Shown here in pieces: positions 54,022 through 62,885 of a DNA stretch of 64,000 nucleotides. Source of the DNA: Bryobacterales bacterium (GTDB lineage: Bacteria; Acidobacteriota; Terriglobia; Bryobacterales; Bryobacteraceae); contig JAEUQC010000070.1 of the NCBI GenBank assembly GCA_016789905.1, positions 1 through 64,000 of the forward strand. The letters are read 5' to 3'. Under the pieces are notes generated by a model. That model worked only from the letters and a program-made list of their open reading frames with translations, ran no database searches and was not told the origin of the DNA. Position 1 is the first letter of the stretch, and each line of letters opens with the position of its first letter. The position numbers were made by a program, and so were the translations under genes.

Positions 54022-56019
54022 CAGTATTGCCCGAAGCTGCTCGGGCCGCCAAGGTTTTGGCAGAAAATCGTCCATGCCACATGCTGTACACTCCTTCTGC
54101 TCTTCCTTCAATACACTGGCCGTCACTGCAACAATCGGTATCCGTTCTCCCATCCGTTCCCTTTTTCGAATGTGCCGCGTCGCTTCGTAGCCGTCCATCG
54201 TTGGCATCAGACAGTCCATGAACACAAGGTCAATGCCGCCTTCGGCGAAACGGTCCAAAGCCTCGAGACCGTTGCAGGCCAGTATCACCTCACACCCAAG
54301 CCGTTGTAATGTGCGTTCGGCGACCTTTCGGTTCACCGCGTTGTCTTCCACTACCAATACCCGTGGCGGACGACTAAAGGGAATAGGCCCCATCGCCATC
54401 CGGTCTTCACGTGCGGCGGCCGGTTCCTTTGCCAGACCCAGCGGAAGCTCAAACCAGAACGTCGATCCTGCCCCCTGCACACTCCGCACGCCAATCCGTC
54501 CGCCCATCGTTTGCACCAGCAGTTTTGATATCGCCAAACCCAATCCGGTCCCACCGAACTGCCTTGTTGTCGTGGCATCCGCCTGGCGGAATCTCTCGAA
54601 GATCAGTTCTGTGTGCACCTCCGCGATTCCGACTCCCGTATCCGATACTTCGGCCCGCAGGACCATGCGATCCGCTTCGTGCGAAACACTCTCCCAGCGC
54701 ACCTTCACGCTGCCGCGCTCCGTAAACTTTACCGCGTTGCCTACCAGATTCATGAGGATCTGGCGGACCCGGCCCTGATCTCCCATCACCCACCTGGGAA
54801 CAGACGCTCCAGCTTCACTCTCCAGAGTTACGGCTTCCTTGCCGGCAAATCCAGCGACAACAAGCCGCGTCATTTCAATCAAATCGAAAGGCACGGTCTC
54901 CAAAATGAGTCCGCCGGACTCGATCTTAGAAAAATCGAGAATATCGTTCAAAATTGCCATCAACGATTGCGCGGAGTGATGTATGGTGTCTCCCAACTCG
55001 CGCTGATCGGAGTCAAGCGTGGTCTCCAAAAGCAAGTTGGTAAGTCCAATTACGCCATTCATCGGCGTCCGGATCTCATGGCTCATTGTCGCCAGAAACT
55101 CCGATTTCGCTTGATTAGCGCGTTCGGCCTCCAATCTTGCTGCCCGCACTCTACGCGCTTGCCAACTGGTGACGATCACGGCCAGCAGTGCCAACCCAAT
55201 TCCGATCCAAAGCACTTCCTGGCGCCGCTCGGCACTCTTCAATTGCAACAACCAATCCGTCCCGCCCAGCCCCACCGCGTAGTGTGAGGAGATGACGCCG
55301 AGAGTCCCGTCGATAGCCATTCGGTCGATCTCGTCTCGGATCTCGAACGCATGACGTTCATAGCCTGGCGCCGCCGCCGTTCCGATCTCCATTCGCGTAC
55401 TCGGCAAGAACTCGACCGCGAACGCCGCTCCGCGACAAGCGTCCGAGCGCGTCATTGCCTGCGCCACCAATGATCGCTGGTCCATCAGGATCTGTCGTAC
55501 TTTTCCCAAACAGAGCGCATCAAACAGATCATCCCGGCTCTGGAATAGCTGGATTGGAGCCTTCGGCCGGACCTTCCCGATCAGCAGTTGCGGCACAGGT
55601 GTGTTGATGACGCCGATGCTTGTCTCCCCTGGGGGACGCACACCCGCAACGGATACGAGTCCGAAAAAGGTCTCCGCCCATGGCCGTGTCACGATGAGTG
55701 TCTCTCGCCGCTTGGGGGTCAATGACAGCGCCCCCCAGAGGTGCAATCGCCCCGACGGAAGCATTACTTCGGGGCCCTCTTTCGGACTTACCCACTCCAG
55801 TTGAATTCCCAACCGTCGCGCCGCTTCATTAACCACATCCGGGCCCAATCCGGTCACGCTCCCGTCGGGGCGGATGATCTCGAATGGCGCGCCCGGCCAC
55901 GTTCCAATCCGGAGGGCCTCTTCCGGCGGGCGATAGGCACGGCCATATGGCAGTGCAAGCGCCGTTATGAACGCCGACACACCAAGTATCGCAATGGCAC
56001 TTTTCTTTCTGCCGGTCAT
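53971..56019 (-). CDS. Hybrid sensor histidine kinase with periplasmic solute-binding sensor
   Basis: A 682-residue membrane kinase. The N-terminus has a membrane anchor (about 8-25), then a bacterial solute-binding type 3 domain (about 35-250: [26 protein letters not shown] start). A membrane segment at about 269-287 leads to the HisKA domain with [15 protein letters not shown] (His314), the HATPase ([32 protein letters not shown]) and a receiver domain with phosphoacceptor Asp602 ([14 protein letters not shown]). It senses a small solute and phosphorylates itself. No separate response regulator or HPt gene is adjacent. Confidence 0.92.
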   Translation of the reverse strand: MTGRKKSAIAILGVSAFITALALPYGRAYRPPEEALRIGTWPGAPFEIIRPDGSVTGLGPDVVNEAARRLGIQLEWVSPKEGPEVMLPSGRLHLWGALSLTPKRRETLIVTRPWAETFFGLVSVAGVRPPGETSIGVINTPVPQLLIGKVRPKAPIQLFQSRDDLFDALCLGKVRQILMDQRSLVAQAMTRSDACRGAAFAVEFLPSTRMEIGTAAAPGYERHAFEIRDEIDRMAIDGTLGVISSHYAVGLGGTDWLLQLKSAERRQEVLWIGIGLALLAVIVTSWQARRVRAARLEAERANQAKSEFLATMSHEIRTPMNGVIGLTNLLLETTLDSDQRELGDTIHHSAQSLMAILNDILDFSKIESGGLILETVPFDLIEMTRLVVAGFAGKEAVTLESEAGASVPRWVMGDQGRVRQILMNLVGNAVKFTERGSVKVRWESVSHEADRMVLRAEVSDTGVGIAEVHTELIFERFRQADATTTRQFGGTGLGLAISKLLVQTMGGRIGVRSVQGAGSTFWFELPLGLAKEPAAAREDRMAMGPIPFSRPPRVLVVEDNAVNRKVAERTLQRLGCEVILACNGLEALDRFAEGGIDLVFMDCLMPTMDGYEATRHIRKRERMGERIPIVAVTASVLKEEQKECTACGMDDFLPKPWRPEQLRAILLRWCPESVLAGESRPH

Positions 56020-56116
56020 TCGGGCCCCTCATTGCTCTTCGGACTCAGTGCGTTATGTATGAATCCAACTTGCCCTCTTGACAACCACCCCTCGATCTCG
56101 ACCTAATGATTCCTGC

Positions 56117-58333
56117 ATGCGCGTTTCCCTCACTCTGCTCACACTGTCGCTGCTACTCGCCGCACAGGCGCCGCTCCCACCCGCCGCGCCGTTCAAAATC
56201 GACTACGAGAAGCACGTCAAACCGATCCTCGCGCAGAAGTGTCACTCCTGCCATGGAGAGGATGTACAACAGGCCGGCCTCCGCCTAGACAAACGCCAAA
56301 ACGCAATGCGAGGCGGCGATTACGGCGTGGTCATCAACGCGGGCAACAGCGCCTCCAGCAAACTCATTAAGCGTGTAGTCAGTGGGGACGGCGGTATGCG
56401 AATGCCGCCTTCCGGCGCGCTCTCTGATGAGGAAATTGGCATCCTGCGCGCCTGGATCGATCAGGGTGTCGATTTCCGCATTGAGATTAAGGACGACGCC
56501 CCGCCCAAACCCGCCGACCCCAGTCTGGCCGCACTCCTGTCGGCCATCCGCGGCGCCCGGCCCCTCCCCGCTCTCAATAAATCGCTCGTCGAGTCCGCGG
56601 ACGCTGGAGGCTCGACGCCGCTTCACCATGCCGCTGGTTTCGGCACGCTCGCCGCCGTGAAGCAACTGCTTGCCGCGGGCGCTCCCGTCAACGCTAAGAA
56701 CCGCCGGGGCGCCACGCCATTGCACTGGGCCCTGCTGGACGAGGCCAAGGTCCGCGTACTGCTCGATGCTGGCGCCGACAAAGACGCCCGGCAGGCAGAC
56801 GGCCGCTCCGTGGTCTACCAGGCCGCATCGCTCGGCAATGGCAACGCCATCCTCCGGATCCTGCTGGCAAGCGGCGCGAGCGCAACCACACCCACGGCGA
56901 ATGGCCAGTCTCCTCTAATCGCCGCCGCCAATCGAGGTGATGTGGAAGCCATGCGGCTCCTGCTGGTCGCCAAGGCCGATCCGCATCACCAAAGCGGCAC
57001 CGGCGCCAACGCCCTCATGGCCGCGGCCGCCAGCCGCAATCCGCGCGCGGTCGCTCTGCTGCTTGACCTCGGCGCGAACCCAAACGTGGTCACAAAGAAG
57101 AATGAAACCGCCCTTTCCAATGCAGCCACCGCAGGGGTGGAAGAGACCGTCGAACTGCTGCTGGCCAAGGGTGCCAGAATCAACGTGCCCGATGACCGCG
57201 GCTACACTCCGCTCATGTACGCCGCCGCCTCTGAAGCGATGAACGCGAACATCGTCCGACTTCTCCTCGCCAAAGGGGCCGATCCGGTCGCAACGGGCGA
57301 GGGCGAGACCGCGCGCACGCTCGCAGGCAAACGCGGAGACACGCCCGTCGCTCGTCTGCTCGGCGTCGCGCCCAAGGACCTGCCCCCCGTCCCGGCCGTC
57401 ACCGCGGAACGACGTCCCATTCCCGTGGCGGTGCAGCAGGCCCTAACGCTGCTGGAAAAGCAGAGCCACAACTTTATCCGCACCGCCGGCTGCAACTCAT
57501 GCCACGCCCAGGACCTTCCCTCGACTGCACTCGGCCTCGCCCGGGAACGCGGCATCCCGACTCCCCGCCTTATCGATCAGCTCCCCGTCGCCATGACTGG
57601 TGTGACCCCGGAGCGCATCATGGACCTGGGCGCGGCGGGTGTCTCGTCGATTGGCTGGGAAATGGTGGATCGCGCCACGAATCGACAGCCGGCCGACGCC
57701 TACACAGACGCCACCGTCTATTTCGTGAAGGCGATGCAGACCGGCGAAGGCTACTGGAAAGGGCCGGATGGACGACGCCCGCCGATGAACTCCGGTGACA
57801 TGCAGACGACGGCCATGGCTGTCTTCGCGCTGAAGCACTTTACGCCGCCCGGCGGCGAGAAAGATACCGCGTTGCGGCTTGCCCGAGCGGCCGCCTGGCT
57901 CGCCGCAGCCTCGCCGCAGACCACACAGGAGCGCGCCTTCCACCTCCTCGCACTTCGCTGGGCTAACGGCTCCAACACCGTCATTGATCGCGCGGCGGCC
58001 GCGCTCATCGCTACCCAACGCCCCGATGGCGGCTGGTCCCAACTCTCCGCCATGCGAACGGATGCCTACGCTACCGGACAGGCTCTTTACGCCCTTCACA
58101 TCGGTGCGAAAGTCCCTGTGGAAGCGTCCGCTTACAAGAGGGGAACCAGCTATCTTCTCGGCACCCAGGCCGCCGATGGCTCCTGGCACGTCAACACCCG
58201 CTCTATTTGGATTCAACCGTATTTTGAGAGCGGCTTCCCCTATGCGCACGATCAGTGGATTTCCGCCGCCGGCACGGCCTGGGCATCTATGGCTCTGTCG
58301 CTTGCGGTCGAACCAAAACTCAGCCGCCGCTAG
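56117..58333 (+). CDS. Exported cytochrome c - ankyrin - cytochrome c - toroid fusion protein
   Basis: A 738-residue protein with a signal peptide (about 1-17). A planctomycete-type cytochrome c domain follows, with CHSCH (Cys42-His46) and MRMPPSG (Met96 possible axial ligand). Residues about 165-415 are about seven ankyrin repeats, e.g. STPLHHAAGFGTLAAVKQLL, ATPLHWAL and YTPLMYAA. A second heme motif, CNSCH, lies at 459-463 with HAQDLPSTALGLA. The C-terminal 240 residues (about 500-738) look like an alpha/alpha toroid of the terpenoid-cyclase/prenyltransferase type, with QW-like motifs DGGWSQ and DGSWHV. No DXDD cyclase motif was seen. The ATG has no clear Shine-Dalgarno. Confidence 0.85.
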   Translation: MRVSLTLLTLSLLLAAQAPLPPAAPFKIDYEKHVKPILAQKCHSCHGEDVQQAGLRLDKRQNAMRGGDYGVVINAGNSASSKLIKRVVSGDGGMRMPPSGALSDEEIGILRAWIDQGVDFRIEIKDDAPPKPADPSLAALLSAIRGARPLPALNKSLVESADAGGSTPLHHAAGFGTLAAVKQLLAAGAPVNAKNRRGATPLHWALLDEAKVRVLLDAGADKDARQADGRSVVYQAASLGNGNAILRILLASGASATTPTANGQSPLIAAANRGDVEAMRLLLVAKADPHHQSGTGANALMAAAASRNPRAVALLLDLGANPNVVTKKNETALSNAATAGVEETVELLLAKGARINVPDDRGYTPLMYAAASEAMNANIVRLLLAKGADPVATGEGETARTLAGKRGDTPVARLLGVAPKDLPPVPAVTAERRPIPVAVQQALTLLEKQSHNFIRTAGCNSCHAQDLPSTALGLARERGIPTPRLIDQLPVAMTGVTPERIMDLGAAGVSSIGWEMVDRATNRQPADAYTDATVYFVKAMQTGEGYWKGPDGRRPPMNSGDMQTTAMAVFALKHFTPPGGEKDTALRLARAAAWLAAASPQTTQERAFHLLALRWANGSNTVIDRAAAALIATQRPDGGWSQLSAMRTDAYATGQALYALHIGAKVPVEASAYKRGTSYLLGTQAADGSWHVNTRSIWIQPYFESGFPYAHDQWISAAGTAWASMALSLAVEPKLSRR

Positions 58334-58384
58334 GTAAACGCCGGCTCAGGAGCAGCCCCTCCCCAAGGCGATGGAATCATCGAG

Positions 58385-60910
58385 CTAATCGCTCAGTTCC
58401 TCAAGTGTCCGTTGGCAGTTCAACACCTTTTCCACCAGATCCAGCGGTGTGTAGTAGTAGTGGTTGGAAGCCTCATAACCAATCACGGACCATTCCCGCG
58501 CCACTGCAAACTGGACCCGCGCCAGTTCTATTTCGCTTCGTACCAACTCGCGCATCCGCGCTTTGTCCGCGGACCGTTCCTCGCGCAGGCGATAGAACTC
58601 CACCTGGTTCGCCACACTTTGGAAATGGTGGTAGCAGGTCCGGGCGATGGCCAAATCCATAGCAGCCATCCGTCGCTTCCCGGCGGGCGAGGCGGCGACG
58701 GCTTTTTCTAGAAGTGCCAGCCCTGGATGCCAAAGGCTCGCCAACTTTGTGAACTGCCGCTCCACCAGTTCCGGCGGGTACTTTCCACACCAGGCTTTCA
58801 CGGCATCGTGCGGGAACAGAATCATTCCCGGCTTGTGCCCCGTCGGCCGCGCACGCAGTAAATTCGCCGGCCCATGCTGCACGGGGATGATGTAGATCGC
58901 CACGCCGTATGGAAAAGACTTGAAGGCCTCGGAAAACGTCTCCCAGGCACGCGTGGCGTACGCCGCGCCGGCACCAAACCGCTGGCGCGCCACTCGCGCC
59001 AATGTGGCGGCGGCGGTGGGCGCAGGATCGAAGTAATATGCTTTGGCCGCCTGCAGGTTCGGTGAGGGATACCCGCCACAGGTCCAAGCCGCCATCAGCC
59101 CGCTGATGCCGGCCTTCCGCAGGTTTTCGCAGTGCGCCAGCACCAGGTTCGGCACCGGAATATACGGCACCGCGGAAATCTCCCAAGTGTTATTGAATTG
59201 CACTTTCGCCAGATTCGTCATCCCAACTCTGCTCGCTGCCGCCCAGTTCCGGGTCGCGCGCGGGCCAGGCCCCGCGACCGAAATTGAGTACTCGCCGACG
59301 GCGCTTCGGATCCCGCCGAACTCCACCGGTACGCTCCATTCACTGATGCTCACGATTCGCGTGTCACGGGGCAGTTTCGACAGCAATGGCTCCACCATCT
59401 CCTCCGGCCAGCCCCAGTCGTAGTGAATCACCTCCGCGGTCGCCGAACCCTTCCGCACGCCGTCCCGCATGGCGATGAACAACTCCGCCAGCGTGTCCCA
59501 ACTCTTCCGTTTGGAGCACCGCGGACAATCGCCGGCCGTCGGCGGCTTAACGCCCCATGCCCCGCCATGCGAAAAACAGTTTGTATGGTTTTCCGACATC
59601 GAGATCGTAAACACTCCACCCAGATCCGGCACCGCGCGAAACACGTGGCCCAACGATTCCCGCACCCATTCAAGCACCGTCGCATTGCTCGTGCACATGG
59701 CGAACAGATTCTGGAACGACGACCCGCGCATTTCGGAGCGTGACGCAAAGAATGACGCCGGCAAAGCCCTCGGCTCGTTCAGATACAAGTACACGCGCAC
59801 TCCATACTCGGCTGCCCGCTGCACGAGCGCTCTCAGATTCTTCAGCCGCGTGCCGGAACCGTTCCCGAATTCCGGAAACGCCTTGGAAGGCGCAAGCGTG
59901 TTCAACACCCCCTGCAGCCACACGCCGTTAATCCCGGCTCGTGCCAGTTTCTCCAGGTATGCGTCCGGAAAGGGATCCGCCTCCGGTTCCATCAGCGGGT
60001 CTCCATACAGAGCGAAGTAGGAGTATAAGTAACGCGGGGACCACACCGTGCGCTGTTGTGTGACACCGGCCGGTAATTCTGGCGATTCCAACGCCTCCAT
60101 CCGGTCCTGCACTGCATAGATGGCTTGCATCAATTCAGCCATGTCGCCGGCCTCGATCCGGATCGACGTTCCCTCCACCGCTGTGCGCGATCCGGCCATC
60201 CCTTCTTTGAGCACCAGCGTAAGCCGCCCTTCCGCGCCTCCAAAGCTTTCCCGCACGAACCGCACGAACCGCTCCCCAGCACGCCGCAATCGCGGATCCT
60301 CTATGGAAGCCAGCGTGAATCCTTTGCCAGCGGCTCCAGGCCGAATTGGCGGATTACGCGCATCGCTCAATGCGGCCACGAATCCGCACCGGTCCTCACC
60401 AATCCGGAAGATCTCAGGCCCAAACACATCCCGTACTGTTGCACGTATCGCCGCCACCGCGCGCACTTCTGCGGCTGTGAGAGGCGCATAGACAACCGGG
60501 GCGCAGGCGGGCTTCGGCCCCAGCTTGTGGTCCAGAAAGTCGTCCTCCTTCAGCGTGAACGCCAGGCGCCGCAGGTCCCACCCGAGAAGGAGCACCAGTT
60601 GCGATTCGGACAACAGATGCCAGTTCTGGCGGATTACCGTGACATAAATCCGCCGCAACTGATCTTCATGCAACAAGCGTTTCGCAGGCAGCCCCATCGC
60701 CGCGCCCAGGCGCAGCACGTTACGCGCGGAAGTGCCCAGCGTCGCCGCCATCCGTCCGGTGTTGGCCAGTTCCCAGTTTCGCCAAACGAATTGGCACATC
60801 CGGTTCGGAAAGTGCGTCTCCAAAATGGGCTGCGCCACGGCGGACTGTGCCGACAACGGAATCGCCGCCGAAGCTGCCAGGAACTCTCGTCGATCCAACA
60901 TACGGCCCAT
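58385..60910 (-). CDS. Large exported glycosidase-like protein with HTH-like N-terminal segment
   Basis: An 841-residue protein with a Tat-like signal (MLDRREFLAASAAIPLSAQ). The central part resembles GH20-type TIM-barrel proteins with an N-terminal zincin-like fold: RFVRFVRESFGGAEGRLTLVL before RYLYSYFALYGDPLMEPEADPFP, LARAGINGVWLQGVLNTLAP and VYLYLNEPRALP. An unusual feature is the N-terminal segment GRMAATLGTSARNVLRLGAA and a second SESQLVLLLGWDLRRLAFTL, which read like helix-turn-helix motifs although the protein is exported. I cannot name the family exactly. Catalytic residues are not certain. Confidence 0.6.
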   Translation of the reverse strand: MGRMLDRREFLAASAAIPLSAQSAVAQPILETHFPNRMCQFVWRNWELANTGRMAATLGTSARNVLRLGAAMGLPAKRLLHEDQLRRIYVTVIRQNWHLLSESQLVLLLGWDLRRLAFTLKEDDFLDHKLGPKPACAPVVYAPLTAAEVRAVAAIRATVRDVFGPEIFRIGEDRCGFVAALSDARNPPIRPGAAGKGFTLASIEDPRLRRAGERFVRFVRESFGGAEGRLTLVLKEGMAGSRTAVEGTSIRIEAGDMAELMQAIYAVQDRMEALESPELPAGVTQQRTVWSPRYLYSYFALYGDPLMEPEADPFPDAYLEKLARAGINGVWLQGVLNTLAPSKAFPEFGNGSGTRLKNLRALVQRAAEYGVRVYLYLNEPRALPASFFASRSEMRGSSFQNLFAMCTSNATVLEWVRESLGHVFRAVPDLGGVFTISMSENHTNCFSHGGAWGVKPPTAGDCPRCSKRKSWDTLAELFIAMRDGVRKGSATAEVIHYDWGWPEEMVEPLLSKLPRDTRIVSISEWSVPVEFGGIRSAVGEYSISVAGPGPRATRNWAAASRVGMTNLAKVQFNNTWEISAVPYIPVPNLVLAHCENLRKAGISGLMAAWTCGGYPSPNLQAAKAYYFDPAPTAAATLARVARQRFGAGAAYATRAWETFSEAFKSFPYGVAIYIIPVQHGPANLLRARPTGHKPGMILFPHDAVKAWCGKYPPELVERQFTKLASLWHPGLALLEKAVAASPAGKRRMAAMDLAIARTCYHHFQSVANQVEFYRLREERSADKARMRELVRSEIELARVQFAVAREWSVIGYEASNHYYYTPLDLVEKVLNCQRTLEELSD

Positions 60911-60940
60911 CTTACACGCCAGCGAAGGACCGTCTATTTC

Positions 60941-61843
60941 CTAACCCGCCACCAGATCCAAATCTGGCAGCACAATACACCCGCCGGCGATCTCATATGC
61001 CGCACGCACGTATGGTCCTAAACCCTCAATCGGCTTACCCAATCCGACGCTCGCACCGAGTGGAAGAGTCACTGCCGCGAAATTCGCGGCTCGCAAAGCA
61101 AATAGGTCCCGCGACCGCGTTCCTCGCAGAATCGCGAGCTTCGTTCCCGGCCCAAACGCACCCTCATGGCGCACTCCCAGCAGCGCGCTTGGCTCGATCA
61201 CCGGCACAATATACCCGCGCCAGTCCGTGATTCCGTATACGCATGGATTGTGCCCGCCGAGCCGAATCACCCGCAGCCCTTCGGCGATCTCCACCACTTG
61301 CCGCAACGCCACGGCGAATAGTGTGGAGGCATCGTGTTCACTCTCCGTGAAACACAGCATCTTCTTTTCCGCCGCCGGTGGCGCATTCATCGCCCACGCC
61401 GCACCAGGTCCGAATGCTTCCTCGACTGCGTACCCGCCCGCCAGTTTGTCCGGCGACAACACCAGCGAAAGCTCCTCCCCGAGTCGCACCACTCCGCGGA
61501 CCCGACCATGAGGATCTCTCGCCGCTGGCGGCAGTTGGCAAGGCAGTGTGCGTGCCACCTGCAGCGCCCTCGCCACGCGGTCTACCTGCACACCATAACT
61601 TCGGTTCGGAGTCTTCACCACAAACACCGGTCCGGCGGCGGCCAATGGTACATCCAGCCCTAGCAACCCGCGCAGCGAGTACACTGGCCCCTCCGCCAGC
61701 GAGGCAATCACGCCCGCGCCATCGTGTTCCGGCGCCCGAGCCTCTTCCCACCGCCGGATCGCCGTTACACTGGCCGCTTCCATCGAGTAGCAATCGTCGC
61801 CCAGATAAAAGCGCTGCAATCTCAATTCCCGTTCAGCAGACAT
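60941..61843 (-). CDS. Double CheW-domain protein
   Basis: A 300-residue protein that appears to contain two tandem CheW-like domains: the first about 5-140 (LQRFYLGDDCYSMEAASVTAI, GPVFVVKTPNRSYGVQVDRVA, VRGVVRLGEELSLVLSPDKL), the second about 155-295 (MLCFTESEHDASTLFAVALRQVVEI, VYGITDWRGYIVPVIEPSAL). CheW couples receptors to CheA; two domains in one chain could bridge more partners. The ATG near 61843 is preferred over a GTG 15 bases upstream. It overlaps the cheB end by 11 bases. Confidence 0.82.
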   Translation of the reverse strand: MSAERELRLQRFYLGDDCYSMEAASVTAIRRWEEARAPEHDGAGVIASLAEGPVYSLRGLLGLDVPLAAAGPVFVVKTPNRSYGVQVDRVARALQVARTLPCQLPPAARDPHGRVRGVVRLGEELSLVLSPDKLAGGYAVEEAFGPGAAWAMNAPPAAEKKMLCFTESEHDASTLFAVALRQVVEIAEGLRVIRLGGHNPCVYGITDWRGYIVPVIEPSALLGVRHEGAFGPGTKLAILRGTRSRDLFALRAANFAAVTLPLGASVGLGKPIEGLGPYVRAAYEIAGGCIVLPDLDLVAG

Positions 61844-62885
61844 GCACAGCTCCCGCACTCGCAGATATCAATGCCGCTAGCCGTTCCCCTATCGCCGCCG
61901 GACTGCCAACAAAACCGGCCACGCCCCGCGCTATCGCCGCGCCGGGCATCCCCGCCACCACGCATGTCGCCGGCTCCTGGGCCATCGTCTTACCGCCCCG
62001 CTGGTGGATGACGCTCAGCCCATGCGCCCCGTCATTGCCCATACCCGTCAACAACACTCCCACCGCGTTTGGCCCATACACCGCCGCCGCCGATTCCATT
62101 GCCAAATCAATCGAAGGACAATTCGCTTCTCCATTGAATCTCTGGAAGCTTACCCGCCGGTGTGACTCCAACACCAGGTGCCTGCCGCCCGGAGCAATCC
62201 CCACCTCACCTGCTCGCAGTCGTTCCTGCTCACGGAGTTCGGCTACCGGAAGCCGGCAGAAACGGCCCAAGTCGCCGGCCAACCTCGCGCTGAACGTCGC
62301 CGGCACATGTTGCACAATCACAACCGCGCCGGCGAATGAATCCGGCAGCGTCGCCAGCATTTGCCGCAATGCTTGCGGTCCGCCTGTCGAGGCCCCCACC
62401 ACGGCCACAGCGGGCAAAAGCGTCTCCGGCCTCCGGGCTGGCGCCAGCGCCGCCGCGGGCAGGTTCGGGTCCTCTCCCGCCGCCCTTCTCGCGGCTCGCC
62501 GCAGCTTCTCTACGATCTCCGTTCGGACGGTCTCCGGGGAACGACTCGACAGCGGATCAAACTTCATGACGAAATCCGACGCTCCCGCCTCCAGCGCCCG
62601 GAGTGTCAACACCGCATCCATGCCGCTCGCGCCCGTAATTACAACCACTGGCGTCCGGCGCACCGCCATCATCTCCCGCAAAATCTGCACGCCATCCAGG
62701 TCCGGCATCATCAGGTCCAGTGCCACAACGTCCGGCACGAGTTCCCGGAATTGCTCGATTGCCGCGCGCCCCGTTAACGCCGTTCCGATAACTCGAAAGT
62801 CACCTGCCTGCTCCAAATACATCCCTAATAGACGGCATAGGAAAGGCGAGTCGTCGGCTAACAACACGCGGGTCGGAGCGGTCAT
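61833..62885 (-). CDS. cheB: CheB chemotaxis response regulator protein-glutamate methylesterase
   Basis: A 350-residue two-domain protein. The receiver domain has VLLADDSPFLCRLL and phosphoacceptor Asp57 (ALDLMMPDLDG). The catalytic domain has the triad Ser167 (VVGASTGGPQAL), His194 (VQHVPATFS) and Asp286 (TGMGNDGAHG). It removes methyl groups from chemoreceptors once phosphorylated by CheA. The ATG overlaps the cheA stop by four bases (ATGA). No chemoreceptor or CheR gene is in the window. Confidence 0.96.
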   Translation of the reverse strand: MTAPTRVLLADDSPFLCRLLGMYLEQAGDFRVIGTALTGRAAIEQFRELVPDVVALDLMMPDLDGVQILREMMAVRRTPVVVITGASGMDAVLTLRALEAGASDFVMKFDPLSSRSPETVRTEIVEKLRRAARRAAGEDPNLPAAALAPARRPETLLPAVAVVGASTGGPQALRQMLATLPDSFAGAVVIVQHVPATFSARLAGDLGRFCRLPVAELREQERLRAGEVGIAPGGRHLVLESHRRVSFQRFNGEANCPSIDLAMESAAAVYGPNAVGVLLTGMGNDGAHGLSVIHQRGGKTMAQEPATCVVAGMPGAAIARGVAGFVGSPAAIGERLAALISASAGAVHVC

